The notes beneath the pieces were generated by a model. The model ran no database searches. It worked only from the letters and a program-made list of their open reading frames with translations, and was not told the DNA's origin. Of a DNA stretch of 64,000 nucleotides, positions 57,201 to 64,000 are shown piece after piece. How positions within the stretch are numbered: position 1 is the stretch's first letter; each line of letters begins with the position of its first letter. The DNA is from Jezberella montanilacus (GTDB lineage Bacteria; Pseudomonadota; Gammaproteobacteria; Burkholderiales; Burkholderiaceae_B): positions 124,001 to 188,000 of the forward strand of contig NZ_PVTV01000014.1 in NCBI RefSeq assembly GCF_003003055.1. Reading direction: 5' to 3'. Both the position numbers and the translations under genes were made by a program.

Positions 57201-57793
57201 AAGATATCATCGAGTCGTGTCAAGTTCTCACGGGTGTCCGACAAACGGTTTTCGGTTTCTCTGCGACGCTCTTTATAACGTGAGACCCCTGCGGCCTCTT
57301 CGAGATAAACGCGCAGTTCTTCAGGCTTAGCCTCAATGAGCCGGTTGATCATCCCCTGACCAATGATGGCGTAGCCTTTTGATCCTAAACCCGTACCGAG
57401 AAAAATATCGTGAATATCACGGCGACGAACCTGCTGATTATTGACGAAATAGCTACTCGTGCCGTCTCTGGTCAGTACTCGACGCACTGCAATCTCTGCA
57501 TAGGTCGCCCATTGACCGGCTGCCCGTCCATCCGTGTTGTCGAAAACAAGCTCAACTGATGCTCTGGCAGACGCTTTGCGCTGGCTCGATCCACTAAAAA
57601 TGACGTCTTGCATGGACTCGCCGCGCAACTCAGACGCACGAGTCTCGCCCATTACCCAGCGGACTGCATCAATAATATTCGACTTGCCGCAGCCGTTCGG
57701 ACCCACCACGCCCACCAACTGGCCAGGCGTGGGAATAATTGTCGGGTCGACAAAGGACTTAAAACCCGCAAGTTTGATTTGGGACAGACGCAC
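54263..57793 (-). CDS. smc: Chromosome partition protein SMC
   Basis: Chromosome condensation ATPase. 1176 aa: N-terminal Walker A GPNGCGKSNIIDAVRWVMGE, long coiled coils (about 170-500 and 670-1010), a hinge around 515-640 with Gly-rich turns, and the C-terminal HLLSGGEKALTATAL signature and LLDEVDAPLDDAN Walker B. The start is GTG at 57793 without a clear ribosome site. The product begins RLSQIKLAGFKSFVD as the family does. Confidence 0.97.
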   Translation of the reverse strand: MRLSQIKLAGFKSFVDPTIIPTPGQLVGVVGPNGCGKSNIIDAVRWVMGETRASELRGESMQDVIFSGSSQRKASARASVELVFDNTDGRAAGQWATYAEIAVRRVLTRDGTSSYFVNNQQVRRRDIHDIFLGTGLGSKGYAIIGQGMINRLIEAKPEELRVYLEEAAGVSRYKERRRETENRLSDTRENLTRLDDILRELNSQLDKLETQAEVAREYRALQTDGEAKQNALWYLKELTAHEERAKVAADIEQAQNELEALMASVRAQEAALESRRQAHYQASDAVHAAQGRLYEANASVSSLEAEIRHVVDSRNRMQARKAQLQEQMAEWQAQQAHCQTQIADSEEDLAASQARLEEARASAETAQAGLPEIESRVRQAALVREDMRVGLARIEQGLALVAQSQRDTDRQLEALELRTERLRLELSGVQSPDVAELEKLEGDKLVAQELLEEATGRLAELEGQLPEAETRRAEAQKKSLSDAEALARLDARLSALTSLQEDVQKKGALEPWLAKHELTSLSRLWQKLHIEAGWETALEAVLNERMTSLEVRNLDWTRAFAQDKPPARVAFYQLPVPAAAPATAGGLTSLISLMRISDPELRTLLNGWLGQIYIAADLAEALAKRTSLPVGASLVLQSGHLVDAQSVRFYAPDSEQSGLLARQQEIENLQREIKANYLIADQARTAVSQAEAAWQQITQALGPARQRVAEITNRLYDLQLAYTRVQQQLEQTRAQSGRLEQDIAEVKSQKEELLAAQEEANARFEAFDGELAVKQQAYADAEVAGEAIAAEADTARACVRDQERGAQEAEFHERSVRSRIAELQRNLQLARDQLARAQQELLSIDAELQTLDAAAAQAGLQDALESRSICEETLGLARIEMDNLSAQLRQADEERLTLERSVEPKRERIVSLQLQEQASRLAAEQFAEQLDARQVDRVLVQAEISSQSEQWSRTSWLQSEVQSIMRQIEALGAVNLAALDELTSSRERKGFLDSQVGDLNSAIETLEDAIRKIDRETRELLQTTFDQVNGHFGELFPKLFGGGEARLIMTGDEILDAGLQVMAQPPGKRNTSIHLLSGGEKALTATALVFALFKLNPAPFCLLDEVDAPLDDANTERYANLVGSMSDQTQFLFISHNKIAMQMAKQLVGVTMQEQGVSRIVAVDIESALQFAAEAA

Positions 57794-57948
57794 AATAAAA
57801 GGATGAATATAGTTAACTTCTCAATGATAACGCAGGGGGAGCTCAATGCACCATCGAGGACCAAGCCTATCGAGAACGGACACCGACAGCTATACTCTGC
57901 GGATTGCCCTAAATTGGCAAAAACCTTACTTTTGAGGATATCGACTCA

Positions 57949-59250
57949 GTGAATCGTGGCTTTTACTTGGTTGTAGCGGCACAAGCCCTTTCCTCGATAG
58001 CAGATAACGCACTGTTTATCGCGGCTATCGCGCTGATCCAGCAACTTCAGGGGCCAGACTGGATGGCACCGGTCATCAAGTGGTTTTTTGCCATGTCCTA
58101 CGTCGCCTTGGCCGCCTTTGTGGGTGCGGTGTCGGATTCTTACCCGAAAGGCCAGGTGATGTTCGCGACCAACGGGCTCAAAGTCATCGGATGCCTGATG
58201 ATGTTCTGTTATGGGTTGTTCCATTTGTCCGCCTCAGGGCAAGTCACCTTCGTCTGCGTGGCTTATGCACTGGTTGGAATCGGTGCGGCTGGTTATTCAC
58301 CTGCAAAATATGGCATCGTCACTGAGATGTTGCCGCCCCTGGACCTCGTTAAAGGTAACAGCTGGATTGAAGGCATGACCGTGCTGTCCATCATTTTGGG
58401 AACGGTCGTAGGCGGCATCTTGATTTCACCCACTGTCTCAGCATTCTTTTTACGTAACGCGGCACTCGGAAACCTCGTGAATACGCCCGCCGAGGCAGCC
58501 ATCTTAATCATTGCAGCCATTTATTCTGGTGCCGCGATCATTAATCTGGCGATCCCGAAAACCAACATGACCTATCCAATACAACAAAAAAACCCACTCA
58601 AACTCATGAAAACGTTTGGTGGTTACGTCATGATCTTATGGCGTGACAAGCTAGGTCAAATTTCCCTGGCGGTCACCACCCTATTCTGGGGGGCTGGTGC
58701 CACCTTGCAACTTATTGTCATCGAATGGGGCAAGCAACACTTGGGCTATCGACTGGACCAGACTTCAATCTTGATGGGGGTCACTGCCCTTGGAACGGTG
58801 GTCGGCGCAGCCGCTGCAGGGAAAGTACCACTCAACAAATCTTTACGCGTGTTGCCCATTGGAGTCGTGATGGGGGTTTTAGTGATGCTGATGCCTTGGG
58901 TCACTTCAGCTTGGTCTGCTTATTTCCTGTTGTTTGCGATTGGTGCAACCTCAGGATTTTTTGTGGTTCCCATGAATGCGCTCTTGCAGCACCGAGGCCA
59001 TGTTTTGCTTTCAGCCGGCCACTCTATCGCCGTACAAAACTTTAACGAACAACTCAACATTCTTTTGATGGTCGCGATTTATACGCTTCTGCTTTGGCTT
59101 CACCTGCCTATCAACATCATTATTACGATATTCGCCTCTATTGTTGCGGCGCTGATGTTGGTCTTAATTCGCTGGTGCCACCGGAACCTCTGTCGGCATC
59201 CTGAATTATGCGACCAAATTGGCCAAGAAGGTCACGGCACGGCGTTATAG
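57949..59250 (+). CDS. lplT: Lysophospholipid transporter LplT
   Basis: MFS-type flippase moving lysophospholipids inward for reacylation. 433 aa with about 11-12 helices. NRGFYLVVAAQALSSIADNALFIAAIAL, the PAKYGIVTEMLPP loop and GFFVVPMNALLQHRG are LplT signatures. The start is GTG 57949 with GAGGAT about 9 bases upstream. The partner acyltransferase/synthetase (aas) is not in the window. The cytoplasmic tail RWCHRNLCRHPELCDQ is rich in Cys and His. The 3' end overlaps the convergent glycosylase gene by 6 bases. Confidence 0.92.
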   Translation: MNRGFYLVVAAQALSSIADNALFIAAIALIQQLQGPDWMAPVIKWFFAMSYVALAAFVGAVSDSYPKGQVMFATNGLKVIGCLMMFCYGLFHLSASGQVTFVCVAYALVGIGAAGYSPAKYGIVTEMLPPLDLVKGNSWIEGMTVLSIILGTVVGGILISPTVSAFFLRNAALGNLVNTPAEAAILIIAAIYSGAAIINLAIPKTNMTYPIQQKNPLKLMKTFGGYVMILWRDKLGQISLAVTTLFWGAGATLQLIVIEWGKQHLGYRLDQTSILMGVTALGTVVGAAAAGKVPLNKSLRVLPIGVVMGVLVMLMPWVTSAWSAYFLLFAIGATSGFFVVPMNALLQHRGHVLLSAGHSIAVQNFNEQLNILLMVAIYTLLLWLHLPINIIITIFASIVAALMLVLIRWCHRNLCRHPELCDQIGQEGHGTAL

Positions 59251-60012
59251 CAGACGTTGCAGATCAAACCACACAGACGCTTTTTCTTCAGGTCTGCGCA
59301 ACAGGTATGACGGGTTGTACGTGACAACAACAGGGATTTCCAGCCCCTCTGAACGATAGATAATCGCTTTGTCTCGCAAGGCTTGCAAAGAATCTTCTCC
59401 ACCCAGCAAGGAGTGGGCAGCAAATCGCCCCAACAGCAAAAGCGCTTTGGGTCGCAACAAAGCAATCTGCTGGACTAAAAACGGCCTGCAAGCGGCGAGC
59501 TCTTCGGGCCGCGGGCTGCGGTTGCCAGACGGGCGACACTTGATTGCATTAGTCAGATACACCCGCGAAGCACGATCACGACCAATCGCTCGCAACATAT
59601 TGTCGAGCAATTGACCGGGTTTACCAACAAACGGTTTGCCCTGCCTGTCTTCGTGATCAGCAGGTGCTTCACCAATGATCATCAGCTCAGGTTGCAAATC
59701 CCCTGCCCCAACAACGACCTGCTCACGCTCTTGGCACAGGCCACAGGCCTGACACTGAGTAACAACCTCGCCGAGCGCAGCCATGGTATCCAAACTGCCA
59801 CCGCTAGATTGCGCAGTTGTCACCACAGGCGATTTCACCAGTGGCCGGCTCAAGTTCAGTTCAGTGGGGCGCTGCACCGGTGCATCACTAGCAGCCGGAT
59901 TCTTGGTCTGGGTCGGCTCTGGCAGCCACGGTTTTTCAATACCTAACTCACGTAGCCAAGCCATCTGCAGAGCAGAGACGGTTGACTTCGTGTTCAGGTT
60001 AGCAGCCATCAT
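59245..60012 (-). CDS. Family 4 uracil-DNA glycosylase
   Basis: Removes uracil from DNA. The 255-aa protein has an 80-residue low-complexity N-terminal extension, then the four iron-sulfur cysteines (Cys87, Cys90, Cys159, Cys175). Motif 1 reads GEAPADHEDRQGKPFVG, the specificity region is TNAIKCRP and the late motif is NPSYLLRRP. Motif 1 has Ala where most members have Gly, and the residue before NPSYLL is Tyr rather than His-like. Overlaps the TsaB-RimI gene by 4 bases. Confidence 0.9.
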   Translation of the reverse strand: MMAANLNTKSTVSALQMAWLRELGIEKPWLPEPTQTKNPAASDAPVQRPTELNLSRPLVKSPVVTTAQSSGGSLDTMAALGEVVTQCQACGLCQEREQVVVGAGDLQPELMIIGEAPADHEDRQGKPFVGKPGQLLDNMLRAIGRDRASRVYLTNAIKCRPSGNRSPRPEELAACRPFLVQQIALLRPKALLLLGRFAAHSLLGGEDSLQALRDKAIIYRSEGLEIPVVVTYNPSYLLRRPEEKASVWFDLQRLL

Positions 60013-61259
60013 TCAGCACCAAGAAATACTTTTTTTAATACCAGCGCATCCTCACGGCCACCTCGACCGGCAGGATAGTAATGGTTACGGATACCAATTT
60101 GCTCAAACCCGTACCGTTCGTAGAAAGCTCGTGCCGCGGCGTTGGACGGCCGCACCTCAAGCAAAAGCCCTTCGGCACTTCTGGCTCGTGCGTGACGACT
60201 AACCTGCTCGAGCAACATCGTTGCGATGCCTTGGCGTTGCGCATCTTTGGCTACGGCCACGACCAGGATATGAGTAACATCGGGCGCCCCCATTGCAACA
60301 CAGAAACCAAGCATGCGGTTCTGATCACGAACAACCCAGGCCTCATCACCAGCGATGAGCGAATCCTTAAAGTTTTTTTCTGTCCAGGGAAATGACTGCA
60401 CTGCCCGTTCGATTTCCAGCACTTCTATCAAATCTGCGCTCGTCATGGGTAACAGAGAAATATTCTGACGAAGCGATGCTCGCGGGTTTCCTCCATCGCC
60501 CTGCGCTCTTTCAATCGTCGTAAAAGCGACTTTATCCCTCAAATATAAGGGTGCAGCGTGTTCAGGTGCAATCACTTGTCCTTTATCTAAACGCTGCCGT
60601 GCCAGTCTAGCCACCCAGTCTGCATGCGGCAACTCAGTATGATTGAGCATCACACATCCCTGTAGCCGAAGCAACTTGTGGCTGTACTCTGCGGGCAATT
60701 TCCAACCTTCACCGATCAGTTGTATCACTGGGTCAACCGGACCGCCTTGCAAAGCAGCGTTACGAACCCACCACTCGCGTCGCGTGGCGATCAAGAGGTG
60801 TGCATCTGAGGCAGGCACTAAAACAGGTGGTTGCAGTTCGACAAGCTGCCCCTGCACGCCTGACAGGTAAGCCGCGACATACATTTCGTCCATCCGGGCA
60901 TCAAGTGCACTCACGATTAGCGATCCCTGTTTCGCCTGGGCCGCGGCGGCGACCGCCAGTAGCGCACCGATCGGGATCAAGGGCAAATTAAGGGCCAGTC
61001 CAAGCCCCTGCGCTACACCACAGGCTAGCCTCAAGCCGGTAAAGGCTCCAGGGCCTTGATCAAAGGCGACAGCCGTTAAATCACGTTTTTTTACCCCGTT
61101 TGCCATTAACAAGTCATCCACCAATGGAAGCAGGTGCTGGGCATGACCGGTACTCCCCGTGATGGTGCGTTGATCGAGGATCACGTTAGCCGAACGCGCC
61201 AGGAGCAGCGTCACACTACAGGTTTGTGTTGAAGTTTCTAAGGCGAGCAGGACAGTCAT
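60009..61259 (-). CDS. tsaB: TsaB-RimI fusion protein
   Basis: A 416-aa two-enzyme chain. Residues 1 to about 250 are TsaB, the non-catalytic partner of TsaD in t6A37 tRNA modification (LLALETSTQTCSVTLL, FDQGPGAFTGLRLACGVAQG, SALDARMDEMYVAAY). Residues about 265-416 are RimI, the N-acetyltransferase for ribosomal protein bS18 (MTSADLIEVLEIERAVQSFPWTE; acetyl-CoA loop QRQGIATMLL at 341-350; RPSNAAARAFYERYGF). In most bacteria these are separate neighbouring genes. There is no stop or frameshift at the joint. Overlaps the glycosylase gene by 4 bases. Confidence 0.93.
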   Translation of the reverse strand: MTVLLALETSTQTCSVTLLLARSANVILDQRTITGSTGHAQHLLPLVDDLLMANGVKKRDLTAVAFDQGPGAFTGLRLACGVAQGLGLALNLPLIPIGALLAVAAAAQAKQGSLIVSALDARMDEMYVAAYLSGVQGQLVELQPPVLVPASDAHLLIATRREWWVRNAALQGGPVDPVIQLIGEGWKLPAEYSHKLLRLQGCVMLNHTELPHADWVARLARQRLDKGQVIAPEHAAPLYLRDKVAFTTIERAQGDGGNPRASLRQNISLLPMTSADLIEVLEIERAVQSFPWTEKNFKDSLIAGDEAWVVRDQNRMLGFCVAMGAPDVTHILVVAVAKDAQRQGIATMLLEQVSRHARARSAEGLLLEVRPSNAAARAFYERYGFEQIGIRNHYYPAGRGGREDALVLKKVFLGAE

Positions 61260-61283
61260 CGTGACATTGTAGTGAAAGAATTT

Positions 61284-61313
61284 TGTAACTTTTAGTTACA
61301 GACACGTTAACGT
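61284..61313. promoter_or_regulatory. Inverted repeats in the tsaB-ompR divergent gap
   Basis: TGTAAC-TTTTA-GTTACA (61284-61300) and, three bases on, the perfect 10-base palindrome ACGTTAACGT (61304-61313). GTTACA resembles the half-site of OmpR operators, so autoregulation of the adjacent regulator is possible. The gap is otherwise AT-rich with no unambiguous promoter. Confidence 0.35.
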
Positions 61314-61381
61314 TTTTCATATTGTGTAAAACATTATGAAATTCCATTCTGATGCTTGCCAATGCCTGCTACATTTTTGGC

Positions 61382-62116
61382 ATGAATACAAAGTACCCAT
61401 CCTTATCAAGAAAAATCCTGATTGTTGACGACGACGAAAGATTGCGGGATTTGCTTAGCAGATACTTCACCGACCAAGGCTTTCAAGTTTTTACTGCCGA
61501 CGATGCCAAAGAGATGTCACGCCAGTGGCAACGAGAATATTTCGATCTCGTTGTTTTGGATGTCATGATGCCAGGCGAAGACGGGCTATCGATTTGCCGG
61601 CGCATGCGCGGGGGGCAAGACGACACGCCGGTCATCATGCTGACCGCCAAGGCCGAAGATATCGACCGCATTATTGGTCTCGAAATGGGAGCTGACGACT
61701 ATCTGGCAAAACCATTTAACCCTCGCGAATTGCTTGCCCGGGTCAACGCCATCCTGCGCCGCAGAAGTCAGGATGAACACCCTGGTGCGCCCAGTCACGA
61801 AAGTGAAGCGATCAGCTTTGGTCCGTTTGTTTTGAATCTGGCTAACCGCAGTCTGACACGCCAGAACAACCCGATCACCATCACGACTGGCGAATTCGCT
61901 GTCTTGAAAGCGTTTGCCCGCAATCCCCGCTCGCCCATGTCACGAGACAAACTCATGGAACTCGCCCGCGGTCGCGAATATGCAGCGTATGACAGAAGTC
62001 TCGACGTGCAGATTTCAAGGTTGCGCAAACTCATTGAAACCAATCCTTCTAAACCCGCTTATATCCAAACGGTTTGGGGCCTAGGTTATGTTTTTGTGCC
62101 AACTGGCCATCGCTAA
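61382..62116 (+). CDS. ompR: OmpR-type response regulator
   Basis: DNA-binding regulator of 244 aa from ATG 61382. Receiver domain with the acidic pocket ILIVDDDER, phospho-acceptor Asp60 in VVLDVMMPGEDG, and Lys in DYLAKPFNPREL. A winged-helix domain follows, with TTGEFAVLKAF, RSLDVQISRLRKLIE and TVWGLGYVF. The ERLRDLLSRYF and GREYAAYDRSLDV segments are those of OmpR. It overlaps the kinase gene by 29 bases. Confidence 0.92.
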   Translation: MNTKYPSLSRKILIVDDDERLRDLLSRYFTDQGFQVFTADDAKEMSRQWQREYFDLVVLDVMMPGEDGLSICRRMRGGQDDTPVIMLTAKAEDIDRIIGLEMGADDYLAKPFNPRELLARVNAILRRRSQDEHPGAPSHESEAISFGPFVLNLANRSLTRQNNPITITTGEFAVLKAFARNPRSPMSRDKLMELARGREYAAYDRSLDVQISRLRKLIETNPSKPAYIQTVWGLGYVFVPTGHR

Positions 62117-63035
62117 GCGGCAGAAGTTTTCTCTGTTCTACCGTGCACTGCTGGTGCTAACGCTTATTCTCGCTAGTGGTCTGATGCTTGAAGCCATACT
62201 GGATCAATCGATCAGCGATGATATCTGGCTAAACGCACTCTGCGATGTGCTCTGTTTACTTGGGTTGGCGGTCATCGGGACATTGGCCTTCATGAACTAC
62301 GTCGATCGAGCGCTGATCAACCGACAACGAACTGAAAAAGAGAGTGAGATCATGCTTGCAGGGCTGTCGCATGATTTACGTACTCCGCTGACTCGGATGC
62401 GTCTTGAAATCGAGCTTAGTGCCATGAGTGAGCATTCAAAAACCGCCATCGATCATGATCTGGCTCAGATTGAGCATGCCTTGGCCCAGTTAATGAACTA
62501 CGCGAAACCATCACGAATAAGACCCATTGAAAACATCAATTTGTCTGCGGCGTTACACACCTTTATCCAGACTGAAAAAAGGCGATGGCAGGGATTGAAT
62601 GTGCGCTTAGCTGTCAAAATTGCACCCGACGTTTATGTCAGAATCAGCCAACAGGACATCACGCGCGTTCTCATGAATTTAGTGGATAACGCGCTGCGCT
62701 ATGGTCGGGATGACAGGGGTCAACTGGATTTGCTCATCCGCCTAGAAAGAACCGACGCGCTGGCCTTTCTGGAAATCTCGGATCGCGGTCGAGGGGTCAA
62801 ACCAGAAGATACTGAAAACTTGATACGTCCGTTTGTCAGGGGCCATCGCCAATCCAGCGATGGCGCGGGTACCGGTTTGGGGTTAGCTATTGTCGAACGG
62901 CTGATGAGACGAGCTGATGCTGAGCTCACGTTGATCTCCCGCGAGGGAGGCGGGTTGACCGCTCAGATATGCGCGGCTTGCTATGCGTCGACAGCGAACA
63001 GCAAAGCGACAACGGTCGCAGCGATGCCTTCTTGA
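62088..63035 (+). CDS. EnvZ-like sensor histidine kinase with minimal sensor
   Basis: Partner kinase of the OmpR-like regulator. The 315-aa protein has two membrane helices (about 16-37 and 50-70) separated by only about a dozen residues, so almost no periplasmic domain. A very short linker instead of a full HAMP leads to the phospho-acceptor His95 in [21 protein letters not shown]. The ATPase domain has N-box [11 protein letters not shown]1 DRGRGV and G2 GTGLGLAIV. It starts inside the regulator gene (29-base overlap) and its last 55 bases overlap convergent ispF. Confidence 0.9.
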   Translation: MFLCQLAIAKRQKFSLFYRALLVLTLILASGLMLEAILDQSISDDIWLNALCDVLCLLGLAVIGTLAFMNYVDRALINRQRTEKESEIMLAGLSHDLRTPLTRMRLEIELSAMSEHSKTAIDHDLAQIEHALAQLMNYAKPSRIRPIENINLSAALHTFIQTEKRRWQGLNVRLAVKIAPDVYVRISQQDITRVLMNLVDNALRYGRDDRGQLDLLIRLERTDALAFLEISDRGRGVKPEDTENLIRPFVRGHRQSSDGAGTGLGLAIVERLMRRADAELTLISREGGGLTAQICAACYASTANSKATTVAAMPS

Positions 63036-63475
63036 CGACCTAAATAGCCAAGACCTTCATTGGTTTTGGCCTTGATATTGATCACCTCAGGCGCTACTTG
63101 CAGATCAGCCGCAATATTAGCCACCATGGCGCTCGCGTGCGGGCCTATTTTAGGAGCTTGCGCATGCACGGTCGCATCGAGATTACCCAACCGCCATCCT
63201 GCAGCTTGTACTTTGGCGAAGGCCGCCCGTAACAACACCCGGCTATCCGCACCGCGATATGTTGGATCGGTATCAGGAAAGTGACGACCGATATCCCCTA
63301 ACCCGGCGGCGCCCAAAAGCGCATCGGTCACTGCATGCAGCAGCACATCTGCATCAGAGTGCCCCAACAAGCCACGGGCATGAGGGATGGTCACACCACC
63401 GATGATCAACGGGCGCCCCTCAGCGAAGGCATGAACATCAAACCCTTGACCAATTCGCATAGTTGACTGACTCAT
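62981..63475 (-). CDS. ispF: 2-C-methyl-D-erythritol 2,4-cyclodiphosphate synthase
   Basis: MEP-pathway isoprenoid enzyme. The 164-aa protein has [22 protein letters not shown] with the zinc Asp and His, [27 protein letters not shown] with the third ligand, and [17 protein letters not shown] at the C-terminus. It follows ispD on the same strand by 24 bases. The 3' end overlaps the convergent kinase gene by 55 bases. Confidence 0.97.
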   Translation of the reverse strand: MSQSTMRIGQGFDVHAFAEGRPLIIGGVTIPHARGLLGHSDADVLLHAVTDALLGAAGLGDIGRHFPDTDPTYRGADSRVLLRAAFAKVQAAGWRLGNLDATVHAQAPKIGPHASAMVANIAADLQVAPEVINIKAKTNEGLGYLGRQEGIAATVVALLFAVDA

Positions 63476-63499
63476 CTTTGATATTTCATCCCTCTAGCA

Positions 63500-64000
63500 T
63501 CATAACCACGACTCTACCCAGGCGAAGTCCTCGGGCCACGTGACCTTTACATTACGACCTGACCCGTGCACCAAAAGGGGACTAAACCCAGCTGCTTCCA
63601 TGGCCGATGCCTCATCGGTGATGACCAATCCTTGTTCTAACTCTCTTGCTAGCGCTTCTTTTAAGGCAGAAGCCAATTGACCGGCTCTGAACATCTGCGG
63701 CGTCTGAGCCAGCCATAAACCATTTCGATCAACTGTTTCATGGATACGCATACGACCGCTTCTGGCTTCGCCTGTTGGCGGGGTCTGGCGCTTCATCGTG
63801 TCGGCTACAGGCAAGGCAAGTAAACCGCCCTCATCGGCGGCTAAGCAAGCATCGATCAAACGCCCCAGTGCCTCACGAGGCAAACCCGGCCTAGCCGCAT
63901 CGTGAACTAAGACCCAGTCACCAGGGGACAAGGCCGCATCAGCAAGCCCATTCAGAACGGTATGGGCCCGTGTGTCGCCCCCATAAGGCCGCCATACCGT
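63500..64000 (-). CDS. ispD: 2-C-methyl-D-erythritol 4-phosphate cytidylyltransferase, C-terminal part
   Basis: MEP-pathway enzyme, cut by the right edge; 166 C-terminal codons are present and the start lies outside. Readable motifs: VLVHDAARPGLPREALGRL with the conserved Asp-Ala-Ala-Arg-Pro, LPVADTMK, LWLAQTPQMFRAG, ITDEASAMEAAG and a C-terminal NVKVTWPEDF. All are IspD signatures. The frame is open to base 64000. Followed by ispF. Confidence 0.95.
   Translation of the reverse strand, partial: TVWRPYGGDTRAHTVLNGLADAALSPGDWVLVHDAARPGLPREALGRLIDACLAADEGGLLALPVADTMKRQTPPTGEARSGRMRIHETVDRNGLWLAQTPQMFRAGQLASALKEALARELEQGLVITDEASAMEAAGFSPLLVHGSGRNVKVTWPEDFAWVESWL

Noticed and set aside
63957-64000. 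ACGGTATGG / CCATACCGT inverted repeat at the right edge
   Set aside because: Inside the ispD coding frame with a 26-base centre; conserved protein motifs explain the sequence and chance is likely.

Overview
The window is chromosomal DNA of a betaproteobacterium of the order Burkholderiales, most likely family Alcaligenaceae. This rests on gene order (yceD-rpmF-plsX-fabHDG-acpP-fabF leading into rpoE-rseA-rseB-mucD-lepA; ligA-zipA-smc; orphan Bug receptors; intracellular PhaZ) and on protein similarity recalled from the families, not on a search. Base composition is about even GC/AT. Coding density is very high, many genes overlap by 4 bases, and several use GTG or TTG starts. I see no tRNA, rRNA, CRISPR array, prophage or insertion sequence.

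Layout: 1-4.7 kb (minus) is the envelope-stress block rpoE-rseA-rseB-mucD followed by the start of lepA. 4.1-11 kb (minus) is a YgfX-like membrane gene and the fatty-acid/phospholipid block fabF, acpP, fabG, fabD, fabH, plsX, rpmF, yceD, read from a sigma70-like promoter shared back-to-back with a plus-strand maf(yceF)-methyltransferase-amidase operon (11-13.2 kb). 13.2-16.5 kb (minus) holds rluC, gph and the methionine-sulfoxide repair pair msrPQ. 16.5-19.9 kb is RNase E behind a structured leader of about 400 bases.

20-30.8 kb is the main accessory locus, an acyclic-terpene/branched acyl-CoA (atu-type) catabolic cluster. It has a carboxyltransferase, acyl-CoA dehydrogenase, biotin carboxylase, AtuA protein, Bug solute receptor and class III CoA-transferase on the minus strand. 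A divergent TetR regulator and enoyl-CoA hydratase lie on the plus strand. A perfect 18-bp palindrome lies inside the divergent promoters. The locus interrupts what is elsewhere a conserved accD neighbourhood.

30.8-37.6 kb (minus) carries accD, trpA, trpB, relA, ridA and pncB. 37.7-41.4 kb (plus) carries fdxA, a ferredoxin-NADP reductase, PHA depolymerase, an RnfB-like ferredoxin and nth. 41.5-47.2 kb (plus) is a LIV/HAAT-type ABC transporter operon ending in an exported UPF0173 metallo-beta-lactamase-fold hydrolase. 47.2-49 kb (minus) is the BioMNY biotin transporter, which would supply AccBC and the atu biotin carboxylase. 49-51 kb (plus) is msrB-yciB-bolA-ppiC. 51.1-57.8 kb (minus) is ligA-zipA-smc. 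58-64 kb has lplT, a family 4 uracil-DNA glycosylase, a TsaB-RimI fusion, an OmpR/EnvZ-like two-component pair and ispF-ispD (ispD cut by the window end).

The least routine signals are the atu-type cluster with its operator, the UPF0173 hydrolase attached to an amino-acid-type ABC transporter, the paired Walker A/B substitutions in that transporter's second ATPase, the TsaB-RimI fusion, and the YgfX-like gene coupled to rpoE. I do not see a clearly undescribed defence or mobile system here.
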